Part shown: piece after piece, positions 33,430-44,104 of the stretch | Layout: the number at the start of each line of letters is the position of its first letter | How positions within the stretch are numbered: position 1 is the stretch's first letter | Assembly: GCA_027405735.1 (NCBI GenBank) | Contig: JAPEHQ010000013.1 | Span: 496,001 to 560,000, forward strand | DNA length: 64,000 bases | Source of the DNA: Mucor racemosus | Taxonomy: Eukaryota > Mucoromycota > Mucoromycetes > Mucorales > Mucoraceae | Reading direction: 5' to 3' | Made by a program: the position numbers and the translations under genes | Notes under the pieces: model-generated | The model's database searches: none | What the model was told of the DNA's origin: nothing | Seen by the model: the letters and a program-made list of their open reading frames with translations, nothing else

Positions 33430-36400
33430 ATGTCAAACGAAGGTACATCTAACGTTGACATTCAACAACTTCTAGCAAAGTTAGATCAACAACAACAATT
33501 AATTGAAAGATTACAAATACAACAGAATAATCAACAATTAGCATTTGAAAGCAAAAATGAATTCTCACAATATGTTAAACAACAAAAGTTAAAAAACTTG
33601 GACATGCCTAAATATCAAATCAACAATAGCTTGAGAGTATATTTCTTTGAATTTGAACAGCAAGCCAAATACTTAGGAATCACAGACATGGATTTATGCA
33701 CAGCTACTTTATGTAAATTTTTACCTGATAACATGAAAAATTGGATCATACATCTCCCAAATGCTATCAAAAGCAAATGGACAACACTAACACAAAATTT
33801 ATTGCAATATTTCGGTAAAAGCTTAAACCTTGAACAAAGACAAGGAATAAACAAGCTACAAGCATTAAAACAAAAACGAAATGAATCCATAGCTCAACAC
33901 ACTACTAACTGGATTAATACTTATCATATCATTCCTCAAGGAAGTAACATCATTTCAGTAACTGATTTGAGAGATTGGTATGTACAATCACTATATGACA
34001 TTGGTTTGGTCGCTACTCTTACTACGTCAATTTTACTTCAAGGCGAACGTGGTACTCCGGCATCTTTAGATTACATCACAAAACAAGCAATGAAAATCGG
34101 TTCCAATTTAGCTGTTTCTAACTATGGAAAAAGTTCATCTTATGATGAACAAGGACCAGATTACACAAAGGATGACCCAATGGACATTGATCATATGAAT
34201 CAAAAGAAAAAATTTGATAATAAAAAACAATTCTATAAGAAAAACAAATTCAAGAAAGGCAAAAACAAATTTCAGAACAACAAGATCAATACCAATAATA
34301 ATGAACGACCTAAACTTTATGACAAATTCGGTAATCCAGTATGTGGATATTGCAACGGCAGACACCGCAATTATGAATGCAATCAAAACAACAGATCATT
34401 ACACCAACTTGAAACCAATGAAGCGTCGTCAGAAGATATTATTGAATTACAACATATTGATGCAGGATATATAAATCACATAAAAAACGGAAACTCGGTT
34501 ACACCAACAACTGTCATAAAAATGGGATCTAATCAAATTTTAGCTTTATGGGATACTGGTGCTGCAATCACTGCTATCAATTATGAACTTATTAACAAAC
34601 TTAATTTGAATATGGACACTTCAGAAACCATTCAATACGTTGACATCAACAATAATAACAAAACAACATTAGGAATAGTATACATTCAATTGTTTAATAC
34701 TAAAGTTAAAGTTCATGTCATTAAGGATTTAGCTAAACAAATGGTCATCGGATTTGACACTATGACCAAGTGGAACACTATCATTGAAACAAACAAAAAC
34801 AGAATAAAGTTAACAATCAATGGAAAACAATATTATATACAGTATAGTAAAGTTCAACATCAACAAATCATGTGCACTGATAGTCAGCAAAAACAACTCA
34901 ATAACATTTTAAAAAATTTTCAAACAATATTTCTGTCAGGAGATCAAAAACCTTCTATTACCAACAAGATGGAATGTCACATTGACACAGGTGATCATGA
35001 GCCAATTTACTCACCTCCAAGATACTATCATCCGAAAATTCAAAAGCAAATTGATGAAAAATTTAAAGAATTAATAAAAAATGGAATAGTAACTAAAGTT
35101 GCATTCTCGGAATGGGGTTCACCTGTTACTGCTGTCACAAAATCAGACAAATCTATTAGAATTTGTGGTAATTACATCAAATTAAATGCTATAACTAAAA
35201 CTATCAAATATCCATATGTCAATCTTCATTATGCATTGCAATCTCTGGGAAAAGCAAAAATTTTTTCAAAAATCGATCTGATCTCAGGATATTATCAAAT
35301 TCCGATAGCGGAGTGTGATAAATCAAAGTCCGCTCTAGTTACACAGACGTCAATTTACGTTTTCAATTCTATGGGAATGGGAATGAAGAACTCAAGTGCA
35401 TATTTTCAATCATTAATGGACAAAGTTTTAGGTGAAATGCGTTATGTATCAGCTATTGCATATCAAGATGACGTAATTTTATATTCAGACAATTTTGATC
35501 AACATTTACATCATTTGAAGACATTGTTATATAAATTAAAAGAAGCAAACTTATCAATCAACATCAAAAAATGTCAATTCGCTATGAAACAAGTCAAATT
35601 TTTAGGTTTTATAGTTTCGGATCAAGGAATTCAAGCCGACCCAGACAAAGTTCGACCTATTACACAACTACCTCCACCAAAAGATATAAAAGAGTTGGAA
35701 AGATTTCTTGGAATGACAGGCGTATATCAAAAATTTATCAAGCAATATCAAGTAATCATTGAACCATTGAGAAGATTAAAAATGAAAAATCAAACATTTA
35801 GCTGGAAAGAAGAACAACAAGAAGCATTCACAAAAATCAAGCAACAATTGTCAAATTTACCAAATTTGATACAACCTGATTTTGATAAACAATTTGAACT
35901 ACATACAGATGCAGCAAATACGGCAGGCATAGCTGTCATACTATGTCAAAGATATGAAGGACATCCATACCCTTTATCATTCGCATCAAGATCTTTATCA
36001 AAACATGAAAAAAACTACTCTATTCGTGAACTGGAAGCATTAGCAATTATATTCGGTATCAAGAAATTTCGTATATATTTAGAATGTAATCAATTCATTA
36101 TATATACTGATCATTCTTCGTTACAATGGATACTTAATACCAATGAGGATAAGCAACCAAGGCTATTCAGATGGTGTTTATTTTTACAAGCGTTCGATTT
36201 CATAGTAAAATATGTTCCAGGCAAGAAAAATAATGCTGCAGATGCTCTATCAAGGTCAACCATATTCAACATCGAACTTAAGACAAGATTACAATCTATC
36301 AATTGGCAACTTGAACAAGAAAAAGATGATAAATTACAAGAATACAAAACATCTAACAACAAATCATTTATTGTATCTAATGGTATTATATTCAAAGTAA

Positions 36401-37512
36401 TGCAAAGACAACAAAATATATTCAGCAACAAAATAAGCAAAGTAGTACCATCTCAATTGACACAAACAGTAATCAAGGAATTTCACGACAAGCAATTTGC
36501 GGGACACAGTGAAATTAACAAAACAATAAATGCAATCAGCAAACAATTCTGGTGGGAAAATATGAAGCAAGAAGTTGAAGATTATATCAAAAAATGTATT
36601 ACTTGTCAAAAAGTCAAAGGTGATCGATCATATCAACACAATACATCAAGTACTGCAGGAGAAAAACCTTTTCAAAAAATAGCAATAGATTATTTTGGAC
36701 CATTGCCAATAACAGAAAAAGGAAATGTTCACATATTAGTTATCATTGACACTTTCACGAAATATGTTGAAATTTATCCAATGAAATCAATACTCACAAG
36801 TGAATTAGCAAAAGTATTGTACTACAACTTTATCTTAAGGCACGGCATACCAGACGAAATAATTTCAGATAATGGAGCACCATTCAACAGTGAATTTATG
36901 CAACAATTAAATCAATATCTAGATATAAAAATATCATTTACACCACCTAATCATCCATCATCAAACGGGATTGTTGAAAGATACATGAAAACTCTGAGAC
37001 AAATGATTTTGGTATATGCACAAAAAACCAATGTAGTCAAACTATGGGATACAAACATCAGATTAATTCGTTTTGTATACAACAACATGATTCATCAAAG
37101 TACTGGTTTTACACCTTTTGAACTTGTATATGGTAGAACAGCAAAATCAATAAATCAGATTATTACTCAAGAAAATAAAGACATACCTTTATACAAAGGA
37201 CAATCTCACACACCACAATCCAAATTTGCATCACAATTAAAAGAAAATCTAGAACAAGCTTTCGAAATAGTATACAACAATTTAACTACAAATGAACACT
37301 ATGAATACAATAATGAATTCAAAGTTAATGATAAAGTATTATTATTTAATACATCAAGATCATCGAAAGTCAGACCTAGAAAACTTCAACAAAATTGGAT
37401 AGGACCAATGATAATATTTAAAGTACTATCAAAAACTAGATACAACTTGAAATATTACTACAAACGTTACAATAACATACACATATCATTAATCAAGAAA
37501 TATTACGATTAA
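33430..37512 (+). CDS. Ty3/gypsy Gag-Pol polyprotein, single frame
   Basis: 1360 aa from ATG 33430. Order: Gag/capsid (about 1-290, Gln- and Asn-rich), a zinc knuckle CGYCNGRHRNYEC (about 305-317, one residue shorter than canonical CX2CX4HX4C), aspartic protease DTGAA (about 375), reverse transcriptase with KIDLISGYYQIPI and YQDD (about 678-681), RNase H (Asp at about 827 in HTDAANTAG, ELEALAI, YTDHSSLQ), and integrase with an HHCC finger (HDKQFAGH...CITC) and catalytic D1087, D1147, E1183 (DD35E). The protease-RT-RNaseH-integrase order defines Ty3/gypsy. Gag and Pol are fused with no frameshift or stop, and no chromodomain is visible at the C-terminus (ends ISLIKKYYD), so target choice may differ from chromoviruses. 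No inactivating lesion seen. Confidence 0.95.
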   Translation: MSNEGTSNVDIQQLLAKLDQQQQLIERLQIQQNNQQLAFESKNEFSQYVKQQKLKNLDMPKYQINNSLRVYFFEFEQQAKYLGITDMDLCTATLCKFLPDNMKNWIIHLPNAIKSKWTTLTQNLLQYFGKSLNLEQRQGINKLQALKQKRNESIAQHTTNWINTYHIIPQGSNIISVTDLRDWYVQSLYDIGLVATLTTSILLQGERGTPASLDYITKQAMKIGSNLAVSNYGKSSSYDEQGPDYTKDDPMDIDHMNQKKKFDNKKQFYKKNKFKKGKNKFQNNKINTNNNERPKLYDKFGNPVCGYCNGRHRNYECNQNNRSLHQLETNEASSEDIIELQHIDAGYINHIKNGNSVTPTTVIKMGSNQILALWDTGAAITAINYELINKLNLNMDTSETIQYVDINNNNKTTLGIVYIQLFNTKVKVHVIKDLAKQMVIGFDTMTKWNTIIETNKNRIKLTINGKQYYIQYSKVQHQQIMCTDSQQKQLNNILKNFQTIFLSGDQKPSITNKMECHIDTGDHEPIYSPPRYYHPKIQKQIDEKFKELIKNGIVTKVAFSEWGSPVTAVTKSDKSIRICGNYIKLNAITKTIKYPYVNLHYALQSLGKAKIFSKIDLISGYYQIPIAECDKSKSALVTQTSIYVFNSMGMGMKNSSAYFQSLMDKVLGEMRYVSAIAYQDDVILYSDNFDQHLHHLKTLLYKLKEANLSINIKKCQFAMKQVKFLGFIVSDQGIQADPDKVRPITQLPPPKDIKELERFLGMTGVYQKFIKQYQVIIEPLRRLKMKNQTFSWKEEQQEAFTKIKQQLSNLPNLIQPDFDKQFELHTDAANTAGIAVILCQRYEGHPYPLSFASRSLSKHEKNYSIRELEALAIIFGIKKFRIYLECNQFIIYTDHSSLQWILNTNEDKQPRLFRWCLFLQAFDFIVKYVPGKKNNAADALSRSTIFNIELKTRLQSINWQLEQEKDDKLQEYKTSNNKSFIVSNGIIFKVMQRQQNIFSNKISKVVPSQLTQTVIKEFHDKQFAGHSEINKTINAISKQFWWENMKQEVEDYIKKCITCQKVKGDRSYQHNTSSTAGEKPFQKIAIDYFGPLPITEKGNVHILVIIDTFTKYVEIYPMKSILTSELAKVLYYNFILRHGIPDEIISDNGAPFNSEFMQQLNQYLDIKISFTPPNHPSSNGIVERYMKTLRQMILVYAQKTNVVKLWDTNIRLIRFVYNNMIHQSTGFTPFELVYGRTAKSINQIITQENKDIPLYKGQSHTPQSKFASQLKENLEQAFEIVYNNLTTNEHYEYNNEFKVNDKVLLFNTSRSSKVRPRKLQQNWIGPMIIFKVLSKTRYNLKYYYKRYNNIHISLIKKYYD

Positions 37513-37654
37513 TACATCAAATCAATCAAGCTTTTTTCCTCTTAGGTTTTTAATGCGATTATTCAATTATTTTATATTCAATTATTTTAGTATCATTTCA
37601 TATTATTCAATTATTTTATTTTATATTATTTTATATCATCATTTATATTTTATC

Positions 37655-37665
37655 AAACGGGGGAA
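37655..37665 (+). promoter_or_regulatory. Polypurine tract of the Ty3 element
   Basis: AAACGGGGGAA immediately before the 3' LTR, the expected plus-strand primer for reverse transcription. Confidence 0.75.
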
Positions 37666-37767
37666 TGTTGTAACTCAGTCTTTTATATATAATCTCAATT
37701 ATAATAATATTAATAAAATCAGTCTCTTTTCCTCAAACATAATATAGTCCATATTTAGATTATTACA
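37666..37767 (+). repeat. 3' LTR (102 bp)
   Basis: Appears identical to the 5' LTR when read base by base. Followed by TTAT, the second copy of the target duplication. Confidence 0.95.
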
Positions 37768-37771
37768 TTAT

Positions 37772-38740
37772 GATAACTGGGTTCCAAAATTTATTTTAAA
37801 AAATGAACGAAAAATGATGAAAAAAACAAAATCGTTTAATTGCTCATGAACTGCAAAGTAAGTCGACCTAGTATACTAAATAGCTTTTGTACAGTTTTGA
37901 ATTCTGCATCTATCTAAATAAAAGTCAAACAAACATTGTACATTAAATTTTACGTAAAATGCAATTGAAATTTTGGAGATTTTTTGAAGATACACATTAA
38001 TTTTAATAAACAAATTTAACATATAAGTAATTAAGATAATGCGCAAAAAAATTATCTATCGATCGAGCTATTGCGGAACCTTTTAGCTACATTTTTCGTA
38101 GAGAAAATGTGATTTTTGTCCAAATTTTTTCAGATTCAGAATTTTGGATGAGGGTATACAAGGGGAAAATGGAAGCTAGAAATGGAGGTACCTTTTTGTA
38201 CACATTTTTTAGGATATCTCCACGAAATATCAATATTTTGAAAAACTCTAAATTGGGTCCGAGAGAGCTTAACGAGCTTGATGTCATGAATGCAAAAAAA
38301 ATGTTGCTCAATTTAGCCAATATTTTGAAACCTACTATAGAAATGTCAAAAAAAATGAAAAAAAAATAAAGGTGCTCAGAATTTTTTTATATTAAAACAT
38401 GTTATAGAGCACTTTAAAACAAGTAAGTTTTATTATTAGAAAGTGTTAGTATAGCTTAATTATTTCTAGAGATATGAAGAGTCGAAGCTCTTAACGTTTA
38501 GCAGTGAAATACCGGTAAAAATCTGAAACATTAACATTAATTGTTTGTTTTCATCTGCTAGAGATAGCATATTTCCGGAAACGCGTTTTTGGATTAAAGT
38601 TGAACATCTCAGGTACATTGGGATATGTTTTTATTCTATTATTTTATAGTGAAAAAAGAAAGTTGAGTAGAGATAAAAAGTTGAACCAATTTTTTTTTAG
38701 GAAATTGCAGTAAATTCCATCTATTTTGGAGTTTTTAGTG
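37772..38740 (+). repeat. Interspersed repeat R, copy C, right part
   Basis: Resumes at GATAACTGGGTTCCAAAA and runs through the shared landmarks (CATGAACTGCAAAGTAAG, GATCGAGCTATT, ATATCTCCACGAAATATC, GAGAGAGCTTAACGAGCTTG) to TTGAACATCTC. Together with 33075-33157 it makes one full-length copy. Confidence 0.78.
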
Positions 38741-38880
38741 GATTGCAAATTATTTTCAGGAACAGATAGACTTGTTGTACGAGGTATAAAGTGCTCTTTT
38801 ATTGAATTATTAAATACTTGAATTCAAAGATGCATATAGCAACGTGAGATGATGCCTCCGTGTAATTGTATATGATACGT

Positions 38881-38907
38881 ATATTATTATTATTATTATT
38901 ATTATTT
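38881..38907. repeat. (ATT)n microsatellite
   Basis: About eight ATT units in the short gap between repeat R and the 3' end of the casein kinase gene. Confidence 0.85.
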
Positions 38908-39036
38908 TCAGAAAAAATTGTCAAAATATAATTCCTTAATTTATAAAATAAATATTTCTTTTAATAAAAGTAAAGAGTATGAAGATAAAGGAGAGGTATA
39001 CTATTATATATAATGAAAAAGGAGTGTAAGGGAGGC

Positions 39037-40623
39037 TCACAAACATGAACAAAAACTGCCAAAACATCTGGATAAGAATCCTCGTTTTTGGTCATCTAGT
39101 AACTCATTTTGCTGCTGCTGTTGTTGCAGTAATAATTGATGGGTTGGGTCCATCGTACGATAATTTGCAATACCTGCATCACTCAACATGGGCTGAGTTG
39201 ATCTATACATATTATGTTGACCGCTGTATCTTTTGTTTGGTACTCGGCGTTGATGTTTTTGTTGTTGTTGTTGCTGCTGTTGCTGCTGTTGCTGTCTAAC
39301 TGGACGATCACTCGATACTGCATTATTTAAAGCAACAACTGCACTATGTCTATGAGAATTACGATATAGATTGGAACGAGACTATCATCACATTGTTAAT
39401 GTATGATTCAATTTATAACCATGTCAATTTAATTTACCTCCCATCCTTTGCCGTCATTCAACAACATCCAGTCGTAGATACCATCATCTTCTTCGCCCAA
39501 TGTATTCAAAACTTTATCGAATAAATCTTTCATGTAGTCATAATTAGGGTTTTCTTCAAAATCAAGTCGTCGTGCATATTGCAAATAGAGACCGAATTCC
39601 TCTACATGCGGAAATGAGTTACTAAATTGTTATCGCTTATCTAATCTTTGAAATCAAACTTACCAGGAAATCCCTCACAAAGGTCCTTGACACTTGTTGT
39701 TTGTTTTTTCTCGCCAATTCTTTCGTATTTTTGCTTATTTGTAGCAGCTTTTAATCCTTGCCAAGGTAACGCACCTCTTAGAAAGTACATGAATACATGG
39801 CCCAAGGATTCCAAATCATCACGTCTAGATTGTTCCCTTCCCAAATGAGTATTCACGCTCATATAACGTGCAGTACCAGATAAGCTTTTCTTTTCTCTGT
39901 ATGGGATATGTTGTTTTGTCTTTGGATCGCGGTATAATTTGGCCATACCAAAATCAATCAAGTATATGGTGTTGGCATATTTTGTATTTGGTCGCCCAAT
40001 TAGAAAATTGTCCGGCTTAATATCACGATAAATGAGATTACGTTCATGAATCGATTGTACACGAGTGATCTTTTTTAAGATTTTGTGAGTACAGAAGCCT
40101 ATATAATATTGAAATTTAACGTACCATTTGCTTTGCAAGCATTGCCACTGTTTTTATACTAAATTTACGAGAGCACATATCGAATAAATCTTCTAGACTA
40201 GGACCTAGTATATCAATCACTAAAATACTGTGCAGACCTTCTTGGCCAAAATAATATGCAGTAGGAATACCGCCTTTATGAAGCAGATGTCAATACATAC
40301 ACATACTATATAACGTATATCACTTACTAATGCCTGCTAAGATTTTATAAGTTCTATATTCATCTCTTAGTTGTGGAGCATCCGATTTTCTTGACTCAAA
40401 TTTGATAGCTACTTGTTGATTATTCATCAAGTTGATACCTGATCTGATAGTGTAAGTAGCATTATAAAGAAACTTAAAAAGCCAAGAAAACAATACCTTC
40501 ATAAATAATGCCAAAACTGCCTTCACCTATTTTTCTTCCAACTTTATAATGAACACCAACTACGTTGGAAGAAGAAACAGAATGGGTTGAATTTGAACGT
40601 GTTTGTCGATGTTGACCTGCCAT
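39037..40623 (-). CDS. Casein kinase 1, membrane-type (CKI1/YCK family)
   Basis: Six exons: 40623-40497, 40438-40328, 40273-40125, 40069-39664, 39601-39438, 39381-39037; 433 aa; introns about 54-63 bp. Starts [20 protein letters not shown], then the kinase domain: GEGSFG loop (33-38), ATP-binding Lys in VAIKFE (K55), the family-typical [19 protein letters not shown], catalytic D145 in [12 protein letters not shown] at 168-170, and the CK1 signature [20 protein letters not shown]. The tail is Gln-rich (two polyQ runs) and ends [10 protein letters not shown], a Cys cluster fitting the C-terminal palmitoylation that anchors Yck/Cki kinases to the plasma membrane. These Ser/Thr kinases regulate endocytosis, nutrient-transporter turnover and polarity (family knowledge). 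Confidence 0.95.
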
Positions 40624-41218
40624 GGCTTTTTATTATATATTCAAGCAGATCCAAAATTTGCTATTTCAAAACTGTTGCGCTAGGAAAAGAAAACAAGAAA
40701 CAACAACAAGAAGAAGAGGGAGAAATACACAGGAAAGACTATTCTTTTTTATTTTATTTCTCCCGCACTGCCAACTACTTGCCTAAGAAGCAAACCATAT
40801 CGATTTGGTGTTATAAAAATGCGGCCATTTAAAACAATGGCAACAACCACAAACCACAATGACAACGACAATCAATTTCATTATTCATTAGATGAAAAAA
40901 TAGGGATTGCCAATCTTGAAACAAGTAATTCTACACGATTTTTATTTACCGTATGTAAAATGTATGCGCTTGGGCCAAGGGAGTAAAATGAAAACATGTG
41001 CAGAAAATGGAGATGGAAATACCAAGGCTTGATTTAAAAGCAGCTTGGCATACAATAAACTTGGCATTAATGTAAAGTCTACCATGTTAAATTTATCATG
41101 TTTTATGAATTATGTGCTTGCGAGATAGTCTTTTTCACATTTAAAAATTAATCTAATATCAATAAAGACACCTTTTCCTCTTTTTTCTGCTCATTCAATT
41201 TTAATACTAAATAAAAAC
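40624..41218. other. Divergent promoter region between casein kinase 1 and the ubiquitin-like cluster
   Basis: 595 bp between the minus-strand kinase start and the plus-strand ubiquitin-like fragment. CA-rich near 40840-40880, pyrimidine-rich at 41170-41190. No gene seen. Confidence 0.5.
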
Positions 41219-41335
41219 ATGATCATTTTTGTCGATTACGGCATTGGCGAAATCCTCGCCATTCAAGTAAAATCATCTGATTCTACCAAAAGTGTCAAAC
41301 AAAAGATTGAATACATGCCAGGGAATTTAGTTTGA
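41219..41335 (+). pseudogene. Truncated ubiquitin-like fragment
   Basis: 38 codons from ATG 41219 to TGA: it begins MIIFVDYGIGEILAIQVKSS and continues through SVKQKIE, matching ubiquitin strands 1-2 and the start of the helix (MQIFVKTLTGK, then ...NVKSKIQ), then stops at about residue 38, halfway through the fold. Too short to fold as ubiquitin, so a decayed member of the cluster; a longer spliced form is possible but no donor is evident. Confidence 0.55.
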
Positions 41336-41777
41336 GAGTAATGCCTCATATTATGATATCCACGACAATATAACTGTACATTTAGTAATTCACTTTTGTG
41401 GTTGTTAAATAATTCACATCTATCTGATTTCATTATCTTCTCTTGCTTCTCTCAAAATAAAGTCCGTTATCTCTCTCTCTCTCTTTCGCTCACTCTTTTT
41501 TTTGCATCCCTTTTTCAGTATAATGTATGCATAAATTTCTGCTGCGTACTAAATCAATGAGTTCTATCTTATAATTCATCTGCCACATGCATTTACTTTA
41601 AAGCACCTGGGTTATCTAGTAATTCAAAGCGTTGTCGTTTTTATTTATCAGTAAAAGTGTCATGTTATGGATTGATATATCAATTTTTTAATTTTAAAAA
41701 TGTGTACAAGAATCAATAAATATTATGTCTTTGTTGTTTTTGTTCCTCATAAAAAAACCCTCTATTAAAGATTAAAT

Positions 41778-42221
41778 ATGCAAATATTCATTCATAGATC
41801 AACCAACGATAGAACTACATTGGAAGTAGAGTTATCTGAATCTATCGAAAATGTCAAGCAAAAGATTCAAAACAAGAAAGACATTCCAAAAGATCAACAA
41901 CGTTTGGCTTTACATGGAATACAATTACAAGATGAACGTTCTTTATCGGATTATGACATTTATACCAATCCTATCCTTTATTTGAGAGTTGTTTTGAAAA
42001 TTTACTTGCATTTAGTGGATGGTAAAATGTACACATTTATAACAAAAACAGAAGACGAGGTTAGCGATTTAAAGCAGAGAATTGAGGACAAATTAGGTAT
42101 ATCTGTAGATTCACAGAAAATCATTCACAGAGGTTTACTGTTAAAAGATAACCTTCCTTTGCCTTACTGCGTTTTCGATAAAGATACACACAATATAATC
42201 ATCAAACTTCGTGGTTATTAA
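41778..42221 (+). CDS. Tandem divergent ubiquitin-like protein (two UBL domains)
   Basis: 147 aa, single exon. UBL1 (1-75) begins MQIFIHRSTNDRTTLEVELS and keeps the ubiquitin core KDQQRLALHG and the LSDYDI turn. The position of ubiquitin Lys48 is Ile and that of Lys63 is Thr. UBL2 (76-147) is more diverged (LKQRIEDKLGISVDSQ) and ends KLRGY, so the diglycine needed for conjugation is absent and no extension follows. The two domains are fused without a GG processing site between them (LRVVLK). It looks derived from polyubiquitin but unable to be conjugated in the usual way; it could act as a UBL adaptor for proteasome or Cdc48-type partners (inference). The intact frame argues against simple decay. 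Confidence 0.7.
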   Translation: MQIFIHRSTNDRTTLEVELSESIENVKQKIQNKKDIPKDQQRLALHGIQLQDERSLSDYDIYTNPILYLRVVLKIYLHLVDGKMYTFITKTEDEVSDLKQRIEDKLGISVDSQKIIHRGLLLKDNLPLPYCVFDKDTHNIIIKLRGY

Positions 42222-42648
42222 ACCAATTTTACTAGCATTTATTTTTCTCCCCTAAAATATGAATACATTGCTTTGAATTTTTCCTTTGTGATGTCTTTTT
42301 TCTATACTTTTATTGTATATTATCAATGCTGCTTTAACTTCCACTGACCGCCAATCTTGGACACCTGAAATTTGATATATAAACAAATCTCATCAAGAAT
42401 TAATGATGACACAAGCGGCAACATATAATGCATCGTAATTACGATTAAGTTGGATCACAATCTAAATACTGTTGGATATACAAGAAGCATACTTTAATGC
42501 AGATGAGGTATCGAGTGATTTGAAGCATTGCAATAGTATGTTAAAAATAAAACAGGAGTAAAACTTTATTTACAGTGTATGTAAATCAAAGTATATGTTA
42601 TAACCTTATGAATATATTGGGTTTCGAGAAACAAAACAATAATCTAAC
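42222..42648. other. Intergenic within the ubiquitin-like cluster
   Basis: 427 bp, AT-rich; no feature beyond likely promoter and 3' sequences. Confidence 0.4.
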
Positions 42649-42930
42649 ATGAAAGCCCAAATCCAAACTTCCTATAATAAAATAGTTGCCTTGAAAATAG
42701 AGCCGAATGAATCAATTATAGACGTCAAAAGAATGGTTCAAGATAAAGAAGATGTCTCACATTATAAAAAGCATTTGTTTCTACTTTATAGAGAACTAGA
42801 TGATGAATGGATCTTGTCGTCGTTAATTCGTGATTCAGGGTTGATTATTCTTCATTTAAGACTTCGAATGAGGAAGGATTCGGCTTTCCTGAAGAATAAC
42901 AGCGTCTCGTTTACTGTAGACAACAATTAA
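42649..42930 (+). CDS. Single divergent ubiquitin-like protein
   Basis: 93 aa, single exon. The pattern follows ubiquitin: a first strand (MKAQIQTSYNKIVALKIEP), the helix SIIDVKRMVQDKEDV in the place of DTIENVKAKIQDKEGIP, and a last strand ILHLRLRMRK aligned with LHLVLRLRGG, then a 19-residue tail. GG is replaced by MR, the hydrophobic patch is altered (KKHLFLLYRELDDEW), and Lys48 and Lys63 are not kept. Third member of the local cluster, probably by tandem duplication. No conjugation expected; function unknown. Confidence 0.55.
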   Translation: MKAQIQTSYNKIVALKIEPNESIIDVKRMVQDKEDVSHYKKHLFLLYRELDDEWILSSLIRDSGLIILHLRLRMRKDSAFLKNNSVSFTVDNN

Positions 42931-43265
42931 AATATAATAGAGCCTGAGATTTATATCATATCTACGAAAAATGTATAGTTCATGTACTCGCGAGATTTTA
43001 TAATAGTCGAGATTATTGCCGAAATTGTTCTCATATCAATTAGCTTAGATGTTACTTTCTAATTAACTAAATAAAATCAAAAGTTAACTCAAGATACAAT
43101 ATTCATAACCTAAACAGTGCTCATGCCTAAAATACATCTATACTAGTCAATGTTGACCAAATCGTCTTATTTTTAAGCGACACTTTGCTTGAAGCGGGAT
43201 TCAAATGATCGATATTTTGATCGTCAATGACCTGAATCATTCATTTTGAAGCATACTTTGGTAAC

Positions 43266-43300
<35 letters not shown>

Positions 43301-44104
43301 ATCAAGATAAACTTCTGTGCTTTATTTAATTATTTTTTTAAAATTCTTTAATCCAAAGAACATTTTACGTCCAAAGATCAACATTTTGAGCTTGTATGTG
43401 TTTTGCATTATAAATCTCCACGTTTTTACCTCACATTATTGCGCATTTAAACCTTTTTTTTTTTGCTTAATTTTTGAATCTTGACTAATTAAAGACATTA
43501 AAAATTAAGATTTTGTAAGACACAACCTTTATATCGTATGATCACCCATCATGGTCATAAAAGAGAGAGGTACAAACCCAACCCTTTTTTTTTTTTGGGT
43601 TCCCTAGCAGTTTTTTTCCATGGATAAATCAAATCTAAATCTATAAAAACATGAATTCAGGGATTTTTAAGCTTTTATTTTTCATTAATATAGTATCAAT
43701 GCCGACTGATTTTCCTGCATATATTAAAGCGGTTTTGGATTAGTTTATATCTAATTAATTAATCGTTTGCTGCCAATATCGGTACCTTAATTATTATAAT
43801 GCAGCTGCAGCTGGTTGCTTGTAAAGTATATTGGAAACTCTTAATTGATGTTTATGATATAGAAATATAGTCAATATTATAATGAAAAAAAAAACTTTAG
43901 CAATAAGAAGAGACGAAAGCATATACATAAGCCAAAATAATGTTGCAATAGCGTTTAAATGTCTAAAAAAAAAACTCTTAGGGGCCTAAATGTAGTTGTC
44001 AAAGTCTTAAAACTTGTTTATAATAATGGAGCGTTGTATCACACACTTCTCAAATAGTGTTTAAACAAACAAATGTAATATGTATTTTAGGAAATTGAGT
44101 TTTA
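42931..44104. other. Intergenic, with an (AT)n microsatellite
   Basis: Contains an uninterrupted AT dinucleotide run at 43269-43298 and T-runs near 43448 and 43590. 3' flank of the arrestin gene at the right end. No gene seen. Confidence 0.5.

Larger units (their letters stand above)
33158..37767 (+). mobile_element. Ty3/gypsy LTR retrotransposon, apparently intact and recent
   Basis: A 4610-bp element with two 102-bp LTRs that look identical by eye, TG...CA ends, a TTAT duplication on both sides, a candidate primer site (TGGTGAGGCTACC at 33260), a polypurine tract (AAACGGGGGAA, 37655-37665) directly before the 3' LTR, and one uninterrupted gag-pol. LTR identity implies recent insertion. It split an older copy of repeat R. 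Confidence 0.96.
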
